A stretch of DNA of 64,000 nt. Origin: Margaritifera margaritifera (taxonomy: Eukaryota; Mollusca; Bivalvia; Unionida; Margaritiferidae). Under the pieces are notes generated by a model. It was not told the origin of the DNA and ran no database searches. It saw only the letters and a program-made list of their open reading frames with translations. The translations under genes were made by a program, and so were the position numbers. Location of the stretch: contig JAQPZY010001688.1 of the NCBI GenBank assembly GCA_029931535.1, forward strand, positions 9,680,001 to 9,744,000. Reading direction: 5' to 3'. Shown here one piece after another: positions 44,869 to 56,474 of the stretch; the first letter of the stretch is position 1, and every line of letters begins with the position of its first letter.

Positions 44869-45411
44869 GAACGCGATATATTGTCTGCGCTGTAGAATGA
44901 AGACTGAGACTACAGGTGGCCATGAGGCGCGAATCGCTAGCTCTTTGGGTGAAAAACACACTCTGAGGAACTTGCGAGATATGTGGGGTTTAAAGGTTCA
45001 TCATCATCACCGTGCAAACGCGACGGAAGCAGGGCGACGACATCACTGCCAGACTTGAAAGCTGTTATGGCTGCGCTGGAACAAGTATTCTCGGGAAAAG
45101 CATCTGCCACGCCACAACCACTACGGGCCGGGCACAAAGCACGACTGGGCGCCGACTGTGGGTCCAAATCTGGTGAGGCTCCAAGAAACTGTATGGGTGC
45201 TGCGTGCTACCGGCACGACATTGCGTATTCACACAGCTCCTACATTCGCGACCGATAAAAGGCCAAAATGGACCTAATACAGGATCTGAGCAACAATCAG
45301 GGGCCCCAACGAGGCGAACGCCTCAGCCGCTGGATAGTCAGATGTGGCATGAAAGTCAAGCTAGTGGTGCGTAGGCGAGTGCAGGCGAAACGCGTTCCAT
45401 CGCATAATTGA
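44869..45411 (+). pseudogene. Zinc-ribbon plus phospholipase A2 fusion, element 2 copy
   Basis: The first knuckle IYCLRCRMKTETT matches YCVRCRMKT of element 1, but the initiator Met position is now ATA. The second knuckle CEICGV lies in another frame. The PLA2 domain follows: a calcium-loop frame HLPRHNHYGPGTKH, then CMGAACYRHDIAYSHSSYIR with the catalytic HD pair. The tail is DLIQDLSNNQGPQRGERLSR with MKVKLVVRRR. As in element 1 it precedes the integrase on the plus strand, here by about 105 bp. Frameshifts break the domain between the calcium loop and the active site. Confidence 0.72.
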
Positions 45412-45515
45412 CAGAAATAGCGGGGACAAAAGCGCTAGTGTTTGCACAATTGCATTTTCAGTCCCTTTCCAAAAAATAAAATGATTCTCGTTGGCAATAC
45501 ACACAAGAAAGCAAA

Positions 45516-46475
45516 ATGGATACTAGTCTTCCGGCAATATACTACATCTTTCAAGGTTACTGGAAGGGCCTTGCAGCGGTTAAGAAGCTGACTGAAGCTG
45601 CCAAAGTCGCACAAGATGTTGCCAGGTCGTGGCCTGAAAAGCAGACCACGTGGCAGATTTATCTCCCGGCCGCAGTTTCATGTTCTAACCCCAAACGAAG
45701 TGCACCAGGCCAATATCTTGTTTCTGTTGCACGACAAGGTTGGGCAGGGACAAGCGCTGTACAAGTACGCGCTGATTGTGGTTGATGTCGCCAGCCGTTA
45801 CAAAGAGGTCGAACCCCTGACCATAAAGGAGGCTTCCAAAGTCACCGACGCTTTTGCACGTATCTGCAAACGGAGAACGCTAAAGTGGTCCAAACCACTG
45901 TAGGCTGACCCCCAATGGGAGTTTATGGGCACCGTTTAGCAACTTTTAGGCAAGCACAATGTGCAGGTGAGGGGTGAGGCCGGCCTTTCTCGGGTGTAGG
46001 GTATTATGGAGAGATTCAACCGTTCTCTGACCTAGCTGCTGTTTGGGCACCAGTACACCCAGGAGATCTTGTTTTCGGAGAGCGTGCGTGAGACAAGCAC
46101 AGCGCCTGCAAAGCGTAGCGCTGCGTGGGCTCGGGGGCTGCCTGCCTTCTTGGCGGCGCTAAATGGTGAAGTATCCTGTCTCACTGGCAAGAGACCTATT
46201 AATGCTCATGTAGTATGTGTGAAGCGGCCGATTGACCTGGAAGAGCAACGCCTGTTATTAAATACTTTGGTGCGGTACCAATATGCGCCTGTAGAGCCGG
46301 AGGTTGGACAACGTCGTGTCACCGACCATATATGGTCGCTCATGGTGTGTCACTCTGGCTAATAATTTTGACATCCCATGCTATCTATACACCATCTTTC
46401 TGGCAGAGTTTCTCTGTGCAGAAGCTTCGTTCGCGAGGAACTACAGATTTGTGTCTGAAAGTACCAGCTATCACC
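45516..46475 (+). pseudogene. Polinton integrase, element 2 copy
   Basis: ATG 45516 starts MDTSLPAIYYIFQGYW. TEAAKVAQDVARSW and TTWQIYLP follow. The core reads PNEVHQANILFLLHDKV, with the first catalytic Asp replaced by Asn, then ALIVVDVASRYKEVEPLTIK. ADPQWEFMGTV keeps the second Asp, and IMERFNRSL keeps the Glu. The C-terminal region shows LAALNGEVSCLTGKRPINAH and GQRRVTDHIWSLMV, with a last VREELQI near 46435. Stops lie after WSKPL and at three further sites. It is the clearest integrase in the window. It ends tail to tail with polB. Confidence 0.87.
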
Positions 46476-48193
46476 TTAGGACATTCTCACCCCTAGCTCA
46501 GGGGGACGACGAGTAATGAGGTACTCAGCGGCCCCCGCGGCCAAGTCACGTTGTTTCGACAGATCTAGTGCTGTTCGGTAGTGGCCGTATGTCCACGTCG
46601 TGACTCTATCTTTTATAGACCGTCCGCAGAACTCGTCCTTAAGCTTCCCCACAACCTTCTTGTTGGCGTCGCTCTGTAGGAAGCGGCCATTCGGATGGTC
46701 GCTGGTGTCGTAGAGGTGCGCGTCCTCACCTATGACCCGGTATAGATCTTCCATTTTGATACTCAGCGACAGGCTGCATGTGACTGTGTAGAGGAGGATC
46801 TTCTTGTCTCCATTGCGCGCTTTGATTTGGTTGTAATGAAAATCATGCATCAGGTGCTTGCTAAGGTCTAAGTTTGATATTCTCGTGTAGATCGGGCAGT
46901 TGAGCTTAAGGTTAGTCTTCGTTGAATGGACAGCAACAAGGTTTCCGTCAAATATTTTTCGCATACATTCAACTCAACTTCAACTCATCCACACCCTATG
47001 GTTGAACTCCTGTGCACGGTGGGCCTTGGTGATTCGCATCCCGAGACTGGTGTAGAGTTTTAGGTTCCGGTAATGGACTATTTAGCGCTCATTTTATCGC
47101 AGGCTGGGAGCTTACTTCACAGTTTATTGACCAAACTACACTCATAGTCGCTCAGCCAGCTCTTTGGAATGTACCGTGCCTCTGGGGCCAGCAGGTAGTC
47201 GCTGTGCACGGAATGAAGCTCCTATGGGTATTTGATGTCAATCTGAAGAATATAGCCCATGGGCGCGTCCGTTTTGAGCACCGATGGGGATTCAACCTAC
47301 TTGAGTCCCTCCGTCGGCATGGTCTGCATCATTGCCTAGTCTTAAGGGTTGATGAGGTGGAGGTAGGTTATCCTGGTCGTCAGTTTGTTGTTATCATTGT
47401 CAGGGCACAGAGGATTGTTGGCTTTCGCATGGAGCTGACTGACTATGGAAATACCGACCCAAACGCCCTTCTCGCGCATGTACTCTTCAATGCACCTTAG
47501 TATGGTAGCGTTAGCTTGGGCTATCAGGTGGTCGATTTCATCGCTGCGCAGTATGACTACGACCTTGGTAAGAAACCAGGACGTCACTTTTGTGGTTGCC
47601 ATCTCAGCTTCTTTATCGTGACATTTTCTAGGCCAGGCATGGATTTCTCCAGCTGTTCCGTTAGGACGAGTCTAAACTTTGGGCCATCTAGGTTCCTGAG
47701 CTCCATCGAGAGGATATTGTCTACCCTAGGCGCAGTAGCATTAAGAAATGCTCATGCTTTCCAGGCACGGTGGTGCGATAGTCATTCACAACCACGTTGA
47801 CTTTACCCTGCCGCTTTACCAAGCCGAGCAGTTGCAGTCGTTTGCCAATTCGGCAGGTGCTGGAATAGGCCTCTGCAAACCTTCGGGTGTGGTAAATGAA
47901 TAATCCTCGAGAATTCTGTTTAGGACGTCATCAGTTAGCTCGTGTTTGACGCGCTCCTGTTCTGACCGCGCGTCAAGCGCTTGTGCAAGCACTGGATCAG
48001 GTTGAAGCACCGCTTGTCGTTACGGCAGGTGGACTGGAACTGGCCGCGCGTCAAGCGCTCGTCGCGCACGCCGTCTGGGGGCTGGAATTGGTTTAAGAGC
48101 CCCTTTCGCATATAGGGCGAACAACGGGTCATATTCACTCTGGGTTATCTGCACTCCCTGGAGCAGCTCGCTCAAACGTTTGATATGAGACAT
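46476..48193 (-). pseudogene. polB: Family B DNA polymerase, element 2 copy, internally deleted
   Basis: From about 48193 a short leader has a PIPAP-type motif (LKPIPAPRRR; again LQRPIPAPAEL), typical of Polinton polymerase N-termini. LRNLDGPKFRLVLTEQLEKS is near 47680. The palm begins with GISIVSQLHAKANNPLCPD and ends around DANNLYGWAM as TYLHLINP, where motif A Asp is His. IDIKYPEELHSVHSDYLLA-like sequence is near 47250. The polymerase then jumps from the motif A side directly to KIFDGNLVAVHSTKTNLKLN, so motif B is deleted. The motif C position reads LYTVTCSLS, without either Asp. NKKVVGKLKDEFCGRSIKD is recognisable, after which similarity ends. Confidence 0.82.
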
Positions 48194-48294
48194 AGCTTAA
48201 CGTTTGTACCTTAATATCCATAATCTTTAAATAGAAAATGTATTATATGTGATAAGCTCACAAAGCACCTTGTCAAACTGCTTTCTTGCCTTTT

Positions 48295-48524
48295 TTATTT
48301 TCGTTTCAAGTCTCTTGCCGTAGTGTTGAGTACGAGTCCTTTATGTATACAATGCTCGGCTCGGATGCCAAGTCCACATTTCCAACATGGCAGAAACACA
48401 CATCCTCTTCTAATCTGCGAGCAATGAGCTGGCATTGTGCACCCACCCAGTTTTTCCCACACGCCTCTCTGCTTCCTAGTTTTAGCCAGGCGCACGTGTT
48501 TTTGTCAATGAAAACTATCTTCAA
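48295..48524 (-). pseudogene. Small zinc-ribbon protein, element 2 copy
   Basis: Minus-strand frames encode LPCWKCGLGIRAEHCIHKGL, matching PCLKCGIGVKSRNQLC of element 1. A second frame has ACGKNWVGAQC upstream. The position, just 5' of the polymerase on the same strand, is the same as in element 1. A frameshift separates the two parts. Confidence 0.45.
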
Positions 48525-48589
48525 GCTGTATACCGTCTCACGAATATTTATTTAAATAAATAATTCAGTGGACCCAACATTACTTGCAG

Positions 48590-49560
48590 CTTGTTCCAAA
48601 AAAGCTAGTACATAGGTTAGTAAATATAACCCTCTTGAAACAATTTGCAAATTATGTGTATGCCCCAGCCCCTGGGGATGGGGCTAAGTCACATGGAGTA
48701 AAACCAGCCTGTTATATTATGCTGGGCCGATTTGGAGCCCTCGCCTTGATGGAAGCCCAAACACTCAACCTTGGGGTGAGCTTAAATAATCATTTTACAT
48801 CTACCCGCCACCTTGGTTATAAAAGAAACACTAAAATAATATCTGATATTTGCCACTTCAAAAAGTACTCAACAAATCCTCTCTTCTTTCAGAGTAAATT
48901 TAATGAAATCGGAGCCTCTTAATGTGGTGGTACGTCTCTCAGACAGTTCGGAAGATTGACATAACGTTAGAGCTGCCGTTGAAACACCTCATATCACCAT
49001 CTCGAGCCGATTACCGGATACAACCTCCATTTATACCTCAGAAATTACAGCCATACTAAACTCTTTAAAATACATCGAAACCTCTACTAAACAAATTTCA
49101 GCCATGATTTAAGATTCTCTATCTACACTGAAATCCTTGCAAAACCATAAATTAACAAACCGTTAATATCCCAGATTTTACAGAAACACGATTTTCTCAT
49201 ACAATCTGGAAAAAGTATTCTATACGACTTGCTGCCCAGTAATATTTATATTAAGCATACTTAAAGGGCTGATAAATCATCAAAGGCTGTCTGCATTCAA
49301 CCCTTTTATAATGGAAAATTCAATATACTGACTTTAAATATTACATAAATCGGCTTGGCAAACTATGCAGAATGGAACCTCCACAAACAAGCATCGAAAC
49401 ATAAAACCCATTATTGGAGAATTTCCATCCTCATATAAAACAAATCGCGGAGATGAAGTGGTATTGTGCCAATAGCATATAGAAAACACATACCCGACTC
49501 ATTCATACTTCCTGAATGGCGAGCCTCGACAAGAGTGAATACTCTGTTAGTGTCCGTCAC
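48590..49560 (+). mobile_element. I-type (Nimb-like) LINE remnant, RNase H region
   Basis: Decayed pieces recall the region after the RT in I-clade LINEs: DICHFKKYSTNPLFFQSKFN near 48850; 'TAEI.AIL..L.YI' (tttatacctcagaaattaca) near 49030; ISQILQKHDFLIQSGKS near 49170; and 'LPSN...K...RADKSSKA' near 49230-49290. A final region follows with EWNLHKQASKHKT and PIIGEF-like sequence near 49400. The first 230 bp (frame with PAPGDGAKSHGVKPACYIML) is not recognised. The fragment at 63310-63480 may be the 3' end of a related family. Confidence 0.5.
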
Positions 49561-50900
49561 TGATGGTTGAAGATATTTCGACAAGTGCATTGGCTTCTAC
49601 CGTGTGATAATATTTTTATTTATTTATGTGAACTGAATTATTAAACTTTTTTATGATGATGTACCAGCAGCGAAAATCTTGGGCGTTTTGAAGGAGTACG
49701 GTTTAGAGAACGAATATTGTCTTTTGTTTTAAGAACTTTATATCTTTTAACTTTATCTTTTATTTTGTATGAATTCTGCGTAATTGTTAAGGCTTTACCT
49801 TTATCTTTTATCTTGTAGTAATTCACGTTCACAATAATATTAAAAGATGTATCTTCCAAAGTTTCGTTTTTTTTTTTGCAATTCTCTGTATTTACATTTT
49901 CTAGAACTTAATCGCGGGAACGGGGTGGGTTAAGAATATGCTTTGAAAGCTAAACATGAAAAACATGTTTTATGTTTCTTCCAGAGTTCTGGCTTTGATG
50001 TCTCCATAAAGTGTCTCGGAACTTTGGTAAAAATAAAGATATTATATTAAAGATGTTAGTTAGTATCTAGTGTTTCCGCGGCAGTTTTGTCTTTAGACTT
50101 GAATATGACATTGCAATTGTCTTTATTGGTTTCTTTTATACATAACATAATACTCTTTTTAACAACTTTGATCAAAATGTTACAAATTGTTATACACTCA
50201 CCTGTAAAACTTTACCAAAGAAAACAAATTGAAGACGCGTGACTTCAGTAGTCGATACTCTACGATTTTAAATGAATAAGGAAAATATGCTGATAAATTA
50301 AACTTTATGAAACCAAACACATTATTTTCACCTCATCATTCGGCAAAAGCTTTATTCCATGATATACAGCAGAAAATAATAATTTTAAAAAATCAAGGAA
50401 GGTCAATAGGAAGAGCATATCAAAAGGAGAGAAACACAATCAATGATATTCAGCAAATGCTTTATTTAGTATGTATTCTCATATAAAAGTCATCCAAACG
50501 AAAGTAATTTTTTTTTCTGACAAATTAGATTTATCATTTCCGACAAATTAAGTGCGAGATAGCAAACTTTTGTCTTTGTGATAGAAAACAAACACTGACC
50601 TGATTTGAAAAAAGCCTAAAGTTTTGAAAGTTTTTGCATAAAAAGAGATGTTTTCCAATGCGGATCATAAGTAAACAGGCAGGTGAAACAACTATCACAG
50701 TATTTCATTGCTATAAAGATAACAAAACACATTTAAGCATTGATCGTGTTTACGAAAGATCAAAGTGATCTGAAAAATATTTTTTATAAAGGGGGTTAAG
50801 CATACAAATAATTGTTGTATCTAAGGTAGACTTTATGTATCTATGACAAAGAATTAAAATGCAAAGATAAGAAGTATTTTATCGTTGTATTTCCAGTTTG
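49560..50900. other. Intergenic DNA, no gene recognised
   Basis: AT-rich. It would include the 3' untranslated region of the gene at 50921-51445, but no clear polyadenylation signal could be assigned. Confidence 0.5.
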
Positions 50901-50920
50901 ACTGTAACGGCGAAATGGAA

Positions 50921-51445
50921 TCATGACATCATCCCCGCGAAGTTTCCCGAACCCTGTTTGGAAGGTGTTGGCCTTACTTGAACAGTTATGTGCTCTATAA
51001 GACGCTGAACAAATTTGTCCACGCGGTTCGGGGTCCAAATTGCAATTGCCTCGTACTGAAGTTTCTCAGCAGCTGGAAAGAAACTCAAGGCAGAGCCCTC
51101 ACACAGAGCCTTATAAACGACAGTGGAACAATTCTGATCAACAGCACGCCAGTTTTCCACCTCGCTGAAAGACTTCCACCATGTCTTAATGGCCTCTTCA
51201 TTGATGTAGCCTGGTGGTATGGTATGAGTGACATCTGGTTGCTTACCATCCTCACCTTGTATATCGGCATTAAGTGTCATGCAATGTACTGGTGGGGCCT
51301 TCACTGCGTTTCCCTTGAAAGTTTTTCTTTCATCCCCACCACAAGGCCACCAACTAATGTGGGTACCGTCACTGAGGGACATAGAGGCGTGGCCCCAGGC
51401 TTCTGTTGAGCCTTGGAAATTCCATATATAAACTTTGATCGGCAT
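50921..51445 (-). CDS. Intact candidate host gene, possible permuted papain-like fold
   Basis: An undamaged frame of 174 codons starts at MPIKVYIWNFQG (ATG 51445). A polypyrimidine tract plus AG at 51466-51465 suggests a 3' splice site 20 bp upstream; the frame is also open further 5'. His19 lies in AWGHASMSLSDGTHISWWP and Cys106 in VDQNCSTVVYKALCEGS. His-before-Cys spacing with 'GH.S' and 'NC..VV..AL' is what circularly permuted NlpC/P60 proteins (LRAT, PPPDE and bacterial amidase-like types) show. The residue match is by eye, and the family name is unknown to me. There is no signal peptide or membrane segment, so a soluble cytosolic enzyme is likely. It is the only intact, non-transposon, complex-sequence gene in the window. 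Confidence 0.7.
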   Translation of the reverse strand: MPIKVYIWNFQGSTEAWGHASMSLSDGTHISWWPCGGDERKTFKGNAVKAPPVHCMTLNADIQGEDGKQPDVTHTIPPGYINEEAIKTWWKSFSEVENWRAVDQNCSTVVYKALCEGSALSFFPAAEKLQYEAIAIWTPNRVDKFVQRLIEHITVQVRPTPSKQGSGNFAGMMS

Positions 51446-51489
51446 TTGTCGTCTGATGGATTCACTTAAAACAATAGGAAACAATTATA

Positions 51490-52190
51490 TAAATCAACGT
51501 ATGTCCGTAAGAATGCAATTTTTGTCACTGACATAAAGTTGAGACTGACAAAAGAAAAATATATTTATTAGCTTCATTCTATCATACTGTGAAATCCAAT
51601 AAGTAACATGCTTTAAAGAGACAAAAGTAAAATCTTTATTTGGAATGAAAAATTATTGTAAATTCTAAAAATGTAAATTGTGCCAAACCTGATATGATTC
51701 AACACAAATAACATGTACATATGCTGAAATCTACAGGTATTAGATTAGAAACACTATGGATGAATACAATCCTTTTAACTGAATGAGAGCTCAAACTTAC
51801 AAAGCATTCCATGCATATTTTTAAAAGTGCGGTCAATGGTCACATACTCAGAAAACGGTGAAGTCATCCAGAGTTTGCTATTTATTTCAGAATTGTGGGA
51901 ATATCATACACTCTGATCTGCACATGGGTTTTTAAATTATCTCTAAAATCTTTGAGACGATTTTTAAAAAGAATTCATTTCTATCTAAACTAATTGATCA
52001 TTATGTAACTTTGAACAAAAATGTTAAGTAAAATTAAGACACGATGAAAATATGAAACAGGGTCACTTCTTTGACGCCATCTGAATACCTTATAGATCTA
52101 CATGTGACAGGTAAATTAGGCATTAACCTGTTACATGTGGTTCTGTGAAATGCAAAATAAAGTAAAAGAACGATGTATGTATATTCCTAT
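51490..52190. other. Intergenic DNA, no gene recognised
   Basis: Would hold the upstream intron or promoter of the preceding minus-strand gene. No exon could be assigned. Confidence 0.45.
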
Positions 52191-52810
52191 TCCAATTCAT
52201 TTTTCATTTTTACGTCAGAATAGTGTAAGATTTTAGGGAGAGAATGTTTAATTGGTTGGCTAAAATTATTACGAAGATCTCCTATACTCAACACATTGTT
52301 TTTTTTTATAGCCATGTCTTATTAGAAAACATCAGAGCTTAGCTTCAAACGGAACGCAACGATGTCTCAAGTGTGTGACAAAATATTATGTAATCACAAA
52401 TACAACAATGACCGAAATTACTTTAAGTTGCAATATTGGGGGCTTAAATTGCAATTTCCTCCTTTAATGAGAAAATCTTAAATACTCATCGTAAGAATTG
52501 TTCAAAACTAGCATATATGCATCAAGAAATAGGTTTTTTAAAATGTGTACCAGCATTTAAGAACTAGTTTCTACTCACCAAACACAACACTTTATGATTC
52601 AGAATACAGATACTATGATTCCCGTCCTACAAGGAAGATCAGGCTTTTGCCTTAACAAGAGAAACATTCCATACCGGGTATCAAAAACGAAAGAACAATC
52701 CTTGACCTGAATATACCTGTCAATATCAGTCAAGCATACTCATATGCCGACTAAGCACGGATGTATTTTACCGTATATATCTACTGGGATACGGTATGAT
52801 CATGCTTTCA
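52190..52810 (+). repeat. Dispersed repeat copy A
   Basis: Shares a collinear set of segments with 53440-53990 and 61740-62040: 'aaaattattac.aa.atctcct..actc', 'gatactatgattcccgt.ctac', 'tatcaaaaacgaaagaaca.tc', 'cctg.aatatcagtcaagcat' and 'ttttaccgtatat'. No transposon domain or terminal repeats were recognised. Confidence 0.75.
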
Positions 52811-53439
52811 TTTCTCATGTGAAACAAAGAATACAATAATAAAAAATAGATAAAAAAATCAATCGATTTTCCTTCAACATGGGCTTTGATTCATACGAAA
52901 TTTCGCGATTGCTATTAAAAAACCTCAATTTGCAAATTCAAGTCGCAAATTCAAGTCGCAAATCCAAGTCGCAAATTCAATTGTACTATCAAGACAGTAG
53001 TATATGTAATATTTAGGCGTAATTTCCTGTACTTATTATGGATAAACTTGCAAGCGTCCTAAAAATAGATTTAGAGTCAAATCACATGAAGCTCCGATGG
53101 GACTTCAACTCTAAAAAGTATAGACCATAACAATAAATCTGCGGAAACACTGCACATTACAAAAAGGAGATCGGCGTTTAAAGGCAGGAGCATTTACAAA
53201 TCATAATAATGAAGGCGAAACGAGGGAATTACCGTATGTTAACTTGCCGTGCAGAAAGGAAAAAAAAGAAAAAAAAAAAAAAAGAAACAAAAACCTACGG
53301 TGCCCAATATTTTTTCTCATACATTATCTCCAAATTGTGAACATTTCTATATTATCATTGCGCAAAGGGTATATTCTATAAATATGATATACATCAGAAA
53401 ATTCGAAATAAATCAACCTAGGTCAGTGGGAACTGAATA

Positions 53440-53990
53440 TCTAAATAAAATATTCTATTGGTATGTCAAAATTATTACCAAAATTTCCTCTACTCCACAT
53501 ATTATTAAAAAAAATATTGTCTCTGTTATAGCCAGTTGTTATTATGAAAACCTTGAATCTGAAAGGAAATCCAGCTACATCTCAGATGTGTCCAAATATT
53601 ATGTAACTACTAATAAAACTATGACAAAAATATTTCTAGTTGTCCCATTGAGAGTTTTAATAGCAGTTTGTTCCTTTGCTGAGAAAGTCGTTGGGACTTT
53701 TTTTTTAAAAATTGTTCAAGATTAAGTCATCTTTATCAATAACTAGAACATTCTTAAAAAGTGTTTAACCTGCAAATAAGAACTATTTTCTGCTCAACAA
53801 ACGCATCTCTTTATGCCCCCTTATGCATAAACAACAATTCATATTCTACAAGGAATTCCGTGTATCAAAAACGAAAGAACAGTTCATGACCTGAATTTGC
53901 CTGGAAATATCAGTCAAGCATCAGAATGCGGACCGTGCACATAAGTACTTTACTGTATACATCTTTTGGGATATGCCGCGACCAGGGTTT
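53440..53990 (+). repeat. Dispersed repeat copy B
   Basis: Diverged copy of the 52190-52810 segment. The open frame that runs through it (53249-53725) begins in an A-rich tract and is explained by the repeat. Confidence 0.7.
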
Positions 53991-54447
53991 CAATTGTACC
54001 ATCATCCTACTATTAGAATCAATAATTAAGGTGAAACGATGTATTTACCTTATGTTAAACAATTCTCACACGACCTATACTAGTATACAGCCGTGTTCAA
54101 TACAGAATTTTTTTTCTTTTTTTAAATCCTTAAGGCACATAATAATTTGCCTAGAAGTTTTTTTTCTTTTTTTTAAATCCTTAAGGCACATAATAATTTG
54201 CCTAGAAATTTGTAAAGACGATATCACCTAGTCTTTCCTAAGAATTCCGGCGATTTCTGGTTTTATAAAATGAGTTGCTGAGCAAACTATCATTATCGAA
54301 AATATGACAGTCATAAGACAGATTATTCATTGTATGCCTTGTAATTTAGAATCACCATTATGATATTTAATTGGCGCCAGAGGAACGCGCACTTGATTGG
54401 CTGAAGGACTAATAGATTTCATCACATACATATATACATATGTATAC

Positions 54448-54810
54448 TACCATTTTTGTATATAGGCCAACCCGTTAACACATCTACATTATATACAAAC
54501 TACCATTTTGGTATATAGGCCAACCCGTTAACACATCTACATTATAGACAAACTACCATTTTTGTATATAGGCCAACCCGCTAACACATCTACATTATAT
54601 ACAAAATACCATTTTTGTATATAGGCCGACCTGCTAACACATCTACATTATATACAAACTACCATTTTTGTATTATAGGCCGACCTGCTAACACATCTAC
54701 ATTATATACAAACTACCATTTTTGTATTATAGGCCAACCTGCTAACACATATACATTTTATACAAACTACCATTTTTGTATTTTGGTATTATAGGCCGAC
54801 CTGCTAACAA
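54448..54810. repeat. Approximately 55-bp tandem repeat, about six to seven copies
   Basis: Units of accatttttgtatataggcc followed by aacccgttaacacatctaca and ttatatacaaact. Later copies change to gacctgctaac and 'gtattatagg'. Confidence 0.9.
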
Positions 54811-54819
54811 AAGTATTAT

Positions 54820-56395
54820 ATTTTTACTCACCCAAAACGCACTTTTCTATGAAGACACCACGTTTCCGACTCTTCAAGGAAAATGTAGTTTTTAAATATT
54901 TATATAAACATATTTGTTTTCCTTTTGAACCCCAGGTTACGAAAACGAAAGTACAGTCATCGTCGCTGGTGTCTCATAAAACGTGTTCAAAGGTCAACCA
55001 TTTAAACATGGTAATCATACCGTATCTACCTACATGTAACTGGATATCAAATACATGCAATTAGAAAGGCAAATATGAAAATTAGATGTATACTTGTTAG
55101 CGTTGTTATTAGAGAAATATGTCAACAACACAGTCTTTGTCACTGCAATTTTCTCAAAGGAAGCTTCCTTCTACAGAAGTTTTGGATTTCATATTCATAT
55201 CGTAAAAACTGAAGTACATTTGATATTTCAGCGGTAGCTATATACAGTACCCTGAAATTCACGTGTTGCACGTATTTTATCAGGCTCTTAAATCATATAT
55301 GCAGGCCTAGATTTCCACAATCCCCAAATCTTAAAACTGAATCAATCCCCCTACTCTCTCAAATCCAGGATAAAGCCTATCGAGAGGTTTCTAATTGTTC
55401 ACGGCTCGCTATGAATTTTCATTGAAACTTAAAGTCATTAAAACAGCCTCCGTTGTCTATCATAAACAAGAATATGAACACAGGTGGCAGTCTAACAGCG
55501 TGTGTGTGTGTGTGTGTTAAAAAGGGAGAGAAAGAGATTTGGCGTTCTATATTTTGGGTCGCTAATTTTCAACCTCGCCCTCAGGATAGAGGTATCGGAC
55601 CATTATTTATTTTACAGCCAGAATAAAAAAAAGAGTACTAAATGTTTTGAGATTAACCCGTTGGCAAGTAAATTGATTTATTCTTTTTCCATTATTAATT
55701 GAACAGACTTCAATCTATGTACTATAGTTGATAGCACACTATATGCTTTAATTTTGATATCTTGTATTTAATTTCCTACTGACAAAGTATCATATAAACT
55801 CTTGGTGAGAAGCTGTGTTATTAGGTGCAGAACAGGCATCTGTTTAACAGCACGAGGCGAAAAGAAATGCCGAGGAAGGAACACCTATTTTTCAAGACTG
55901 AAAAAGATTCTCTAACCCAAATGAATTAAAGCATATGTGGTTTGTATGCCAATCTAATGCAGAAATTGTTGTTGTTTTTTAATATACTAGCATTAAGTTC
56001 TATAGGAAAAGAATTAGTTGTCCAATCCCCAGAAGAGGTCGACATCGTTTTTGGTGTTATCGATGAGTGACAATATAAGATAGCTGAGTTTAAAAGAATC
56101 GTGTGTTTGGGACAAATTAACATTTGATATAAGTATGTGAATAAGATAAATCCAATTATAAACAACATTAACAGGGTGTTCATTCTACCAGGTCCTAACC
56201 CAGCCAAGAGTAGTTTTCAAAAGATATGTTAAACATATATTTATCCCTTTTGGCATCACAAAGATTACAAAGATTAATATGAAGATGACATGTAATCTGA
56301 AATACGTTCAAAATTAAATAATATGAAAGTTGGGGCCCAGCCTACATGGAAGCAGGCTACTTGCAGAATAAATTTCCATTAATGTAACTTGTTTA
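54820..56395. other. Intergenic DNA, no gene recognised
   Basis: No domain-bearing frame or RNA gene. A short (GT)n lies at 55500-55517. Confidence 0.5.
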
Positions 56396-56399
56396 TCAA

Positions 56400-56400
56400 T

Positions 56401-56470
<70 letters not shown>
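56400..56470. repeat. (AAT)n-(ATT)n palindromic microsatellite
   Basis: About 15 AAT units followed directly by about 8 ATT units, so the strand is self-complementary and can form a hairpin. Confidence 0.95.
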
Positions 56471-56471
<1 letters not shown>

Positions 56472-56474
56472 CAT

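Larger units (their letters stand above)
42975..48550 (-). mobile_element. Truncated Polinton/Maverick-type element 2
   Basis: A GC-richer block has the same gene order and orientations as the middle and right part of element 1. These are the helical protein (-), ATPase (-), zinc-ribbon/PLA2 (+), integrase (+), polB (-) and zinc-ribbon (-). Sequence divergence between the two is large, so they come from different lineages rather than one duplication. Capsid, penton and other left-arm genes are absent, and similarity stops at the G-run near 42960. No terminal repeats were seen. All genes are broken. Confidence 0.85.

Noticed and set aside
50978..51409. 143-codon plus-strand frame
   Set aside because: Antisense shadow of the intact minus-strand gene at 50921-51445.
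53249..53725. 158-codon plus-strand frame beginning with a Lys run
   Set aside because: It starts in an A-rich tract and then follows a dispersed repeat also present at 52.2 and 61.7 kb. No domain recognised.
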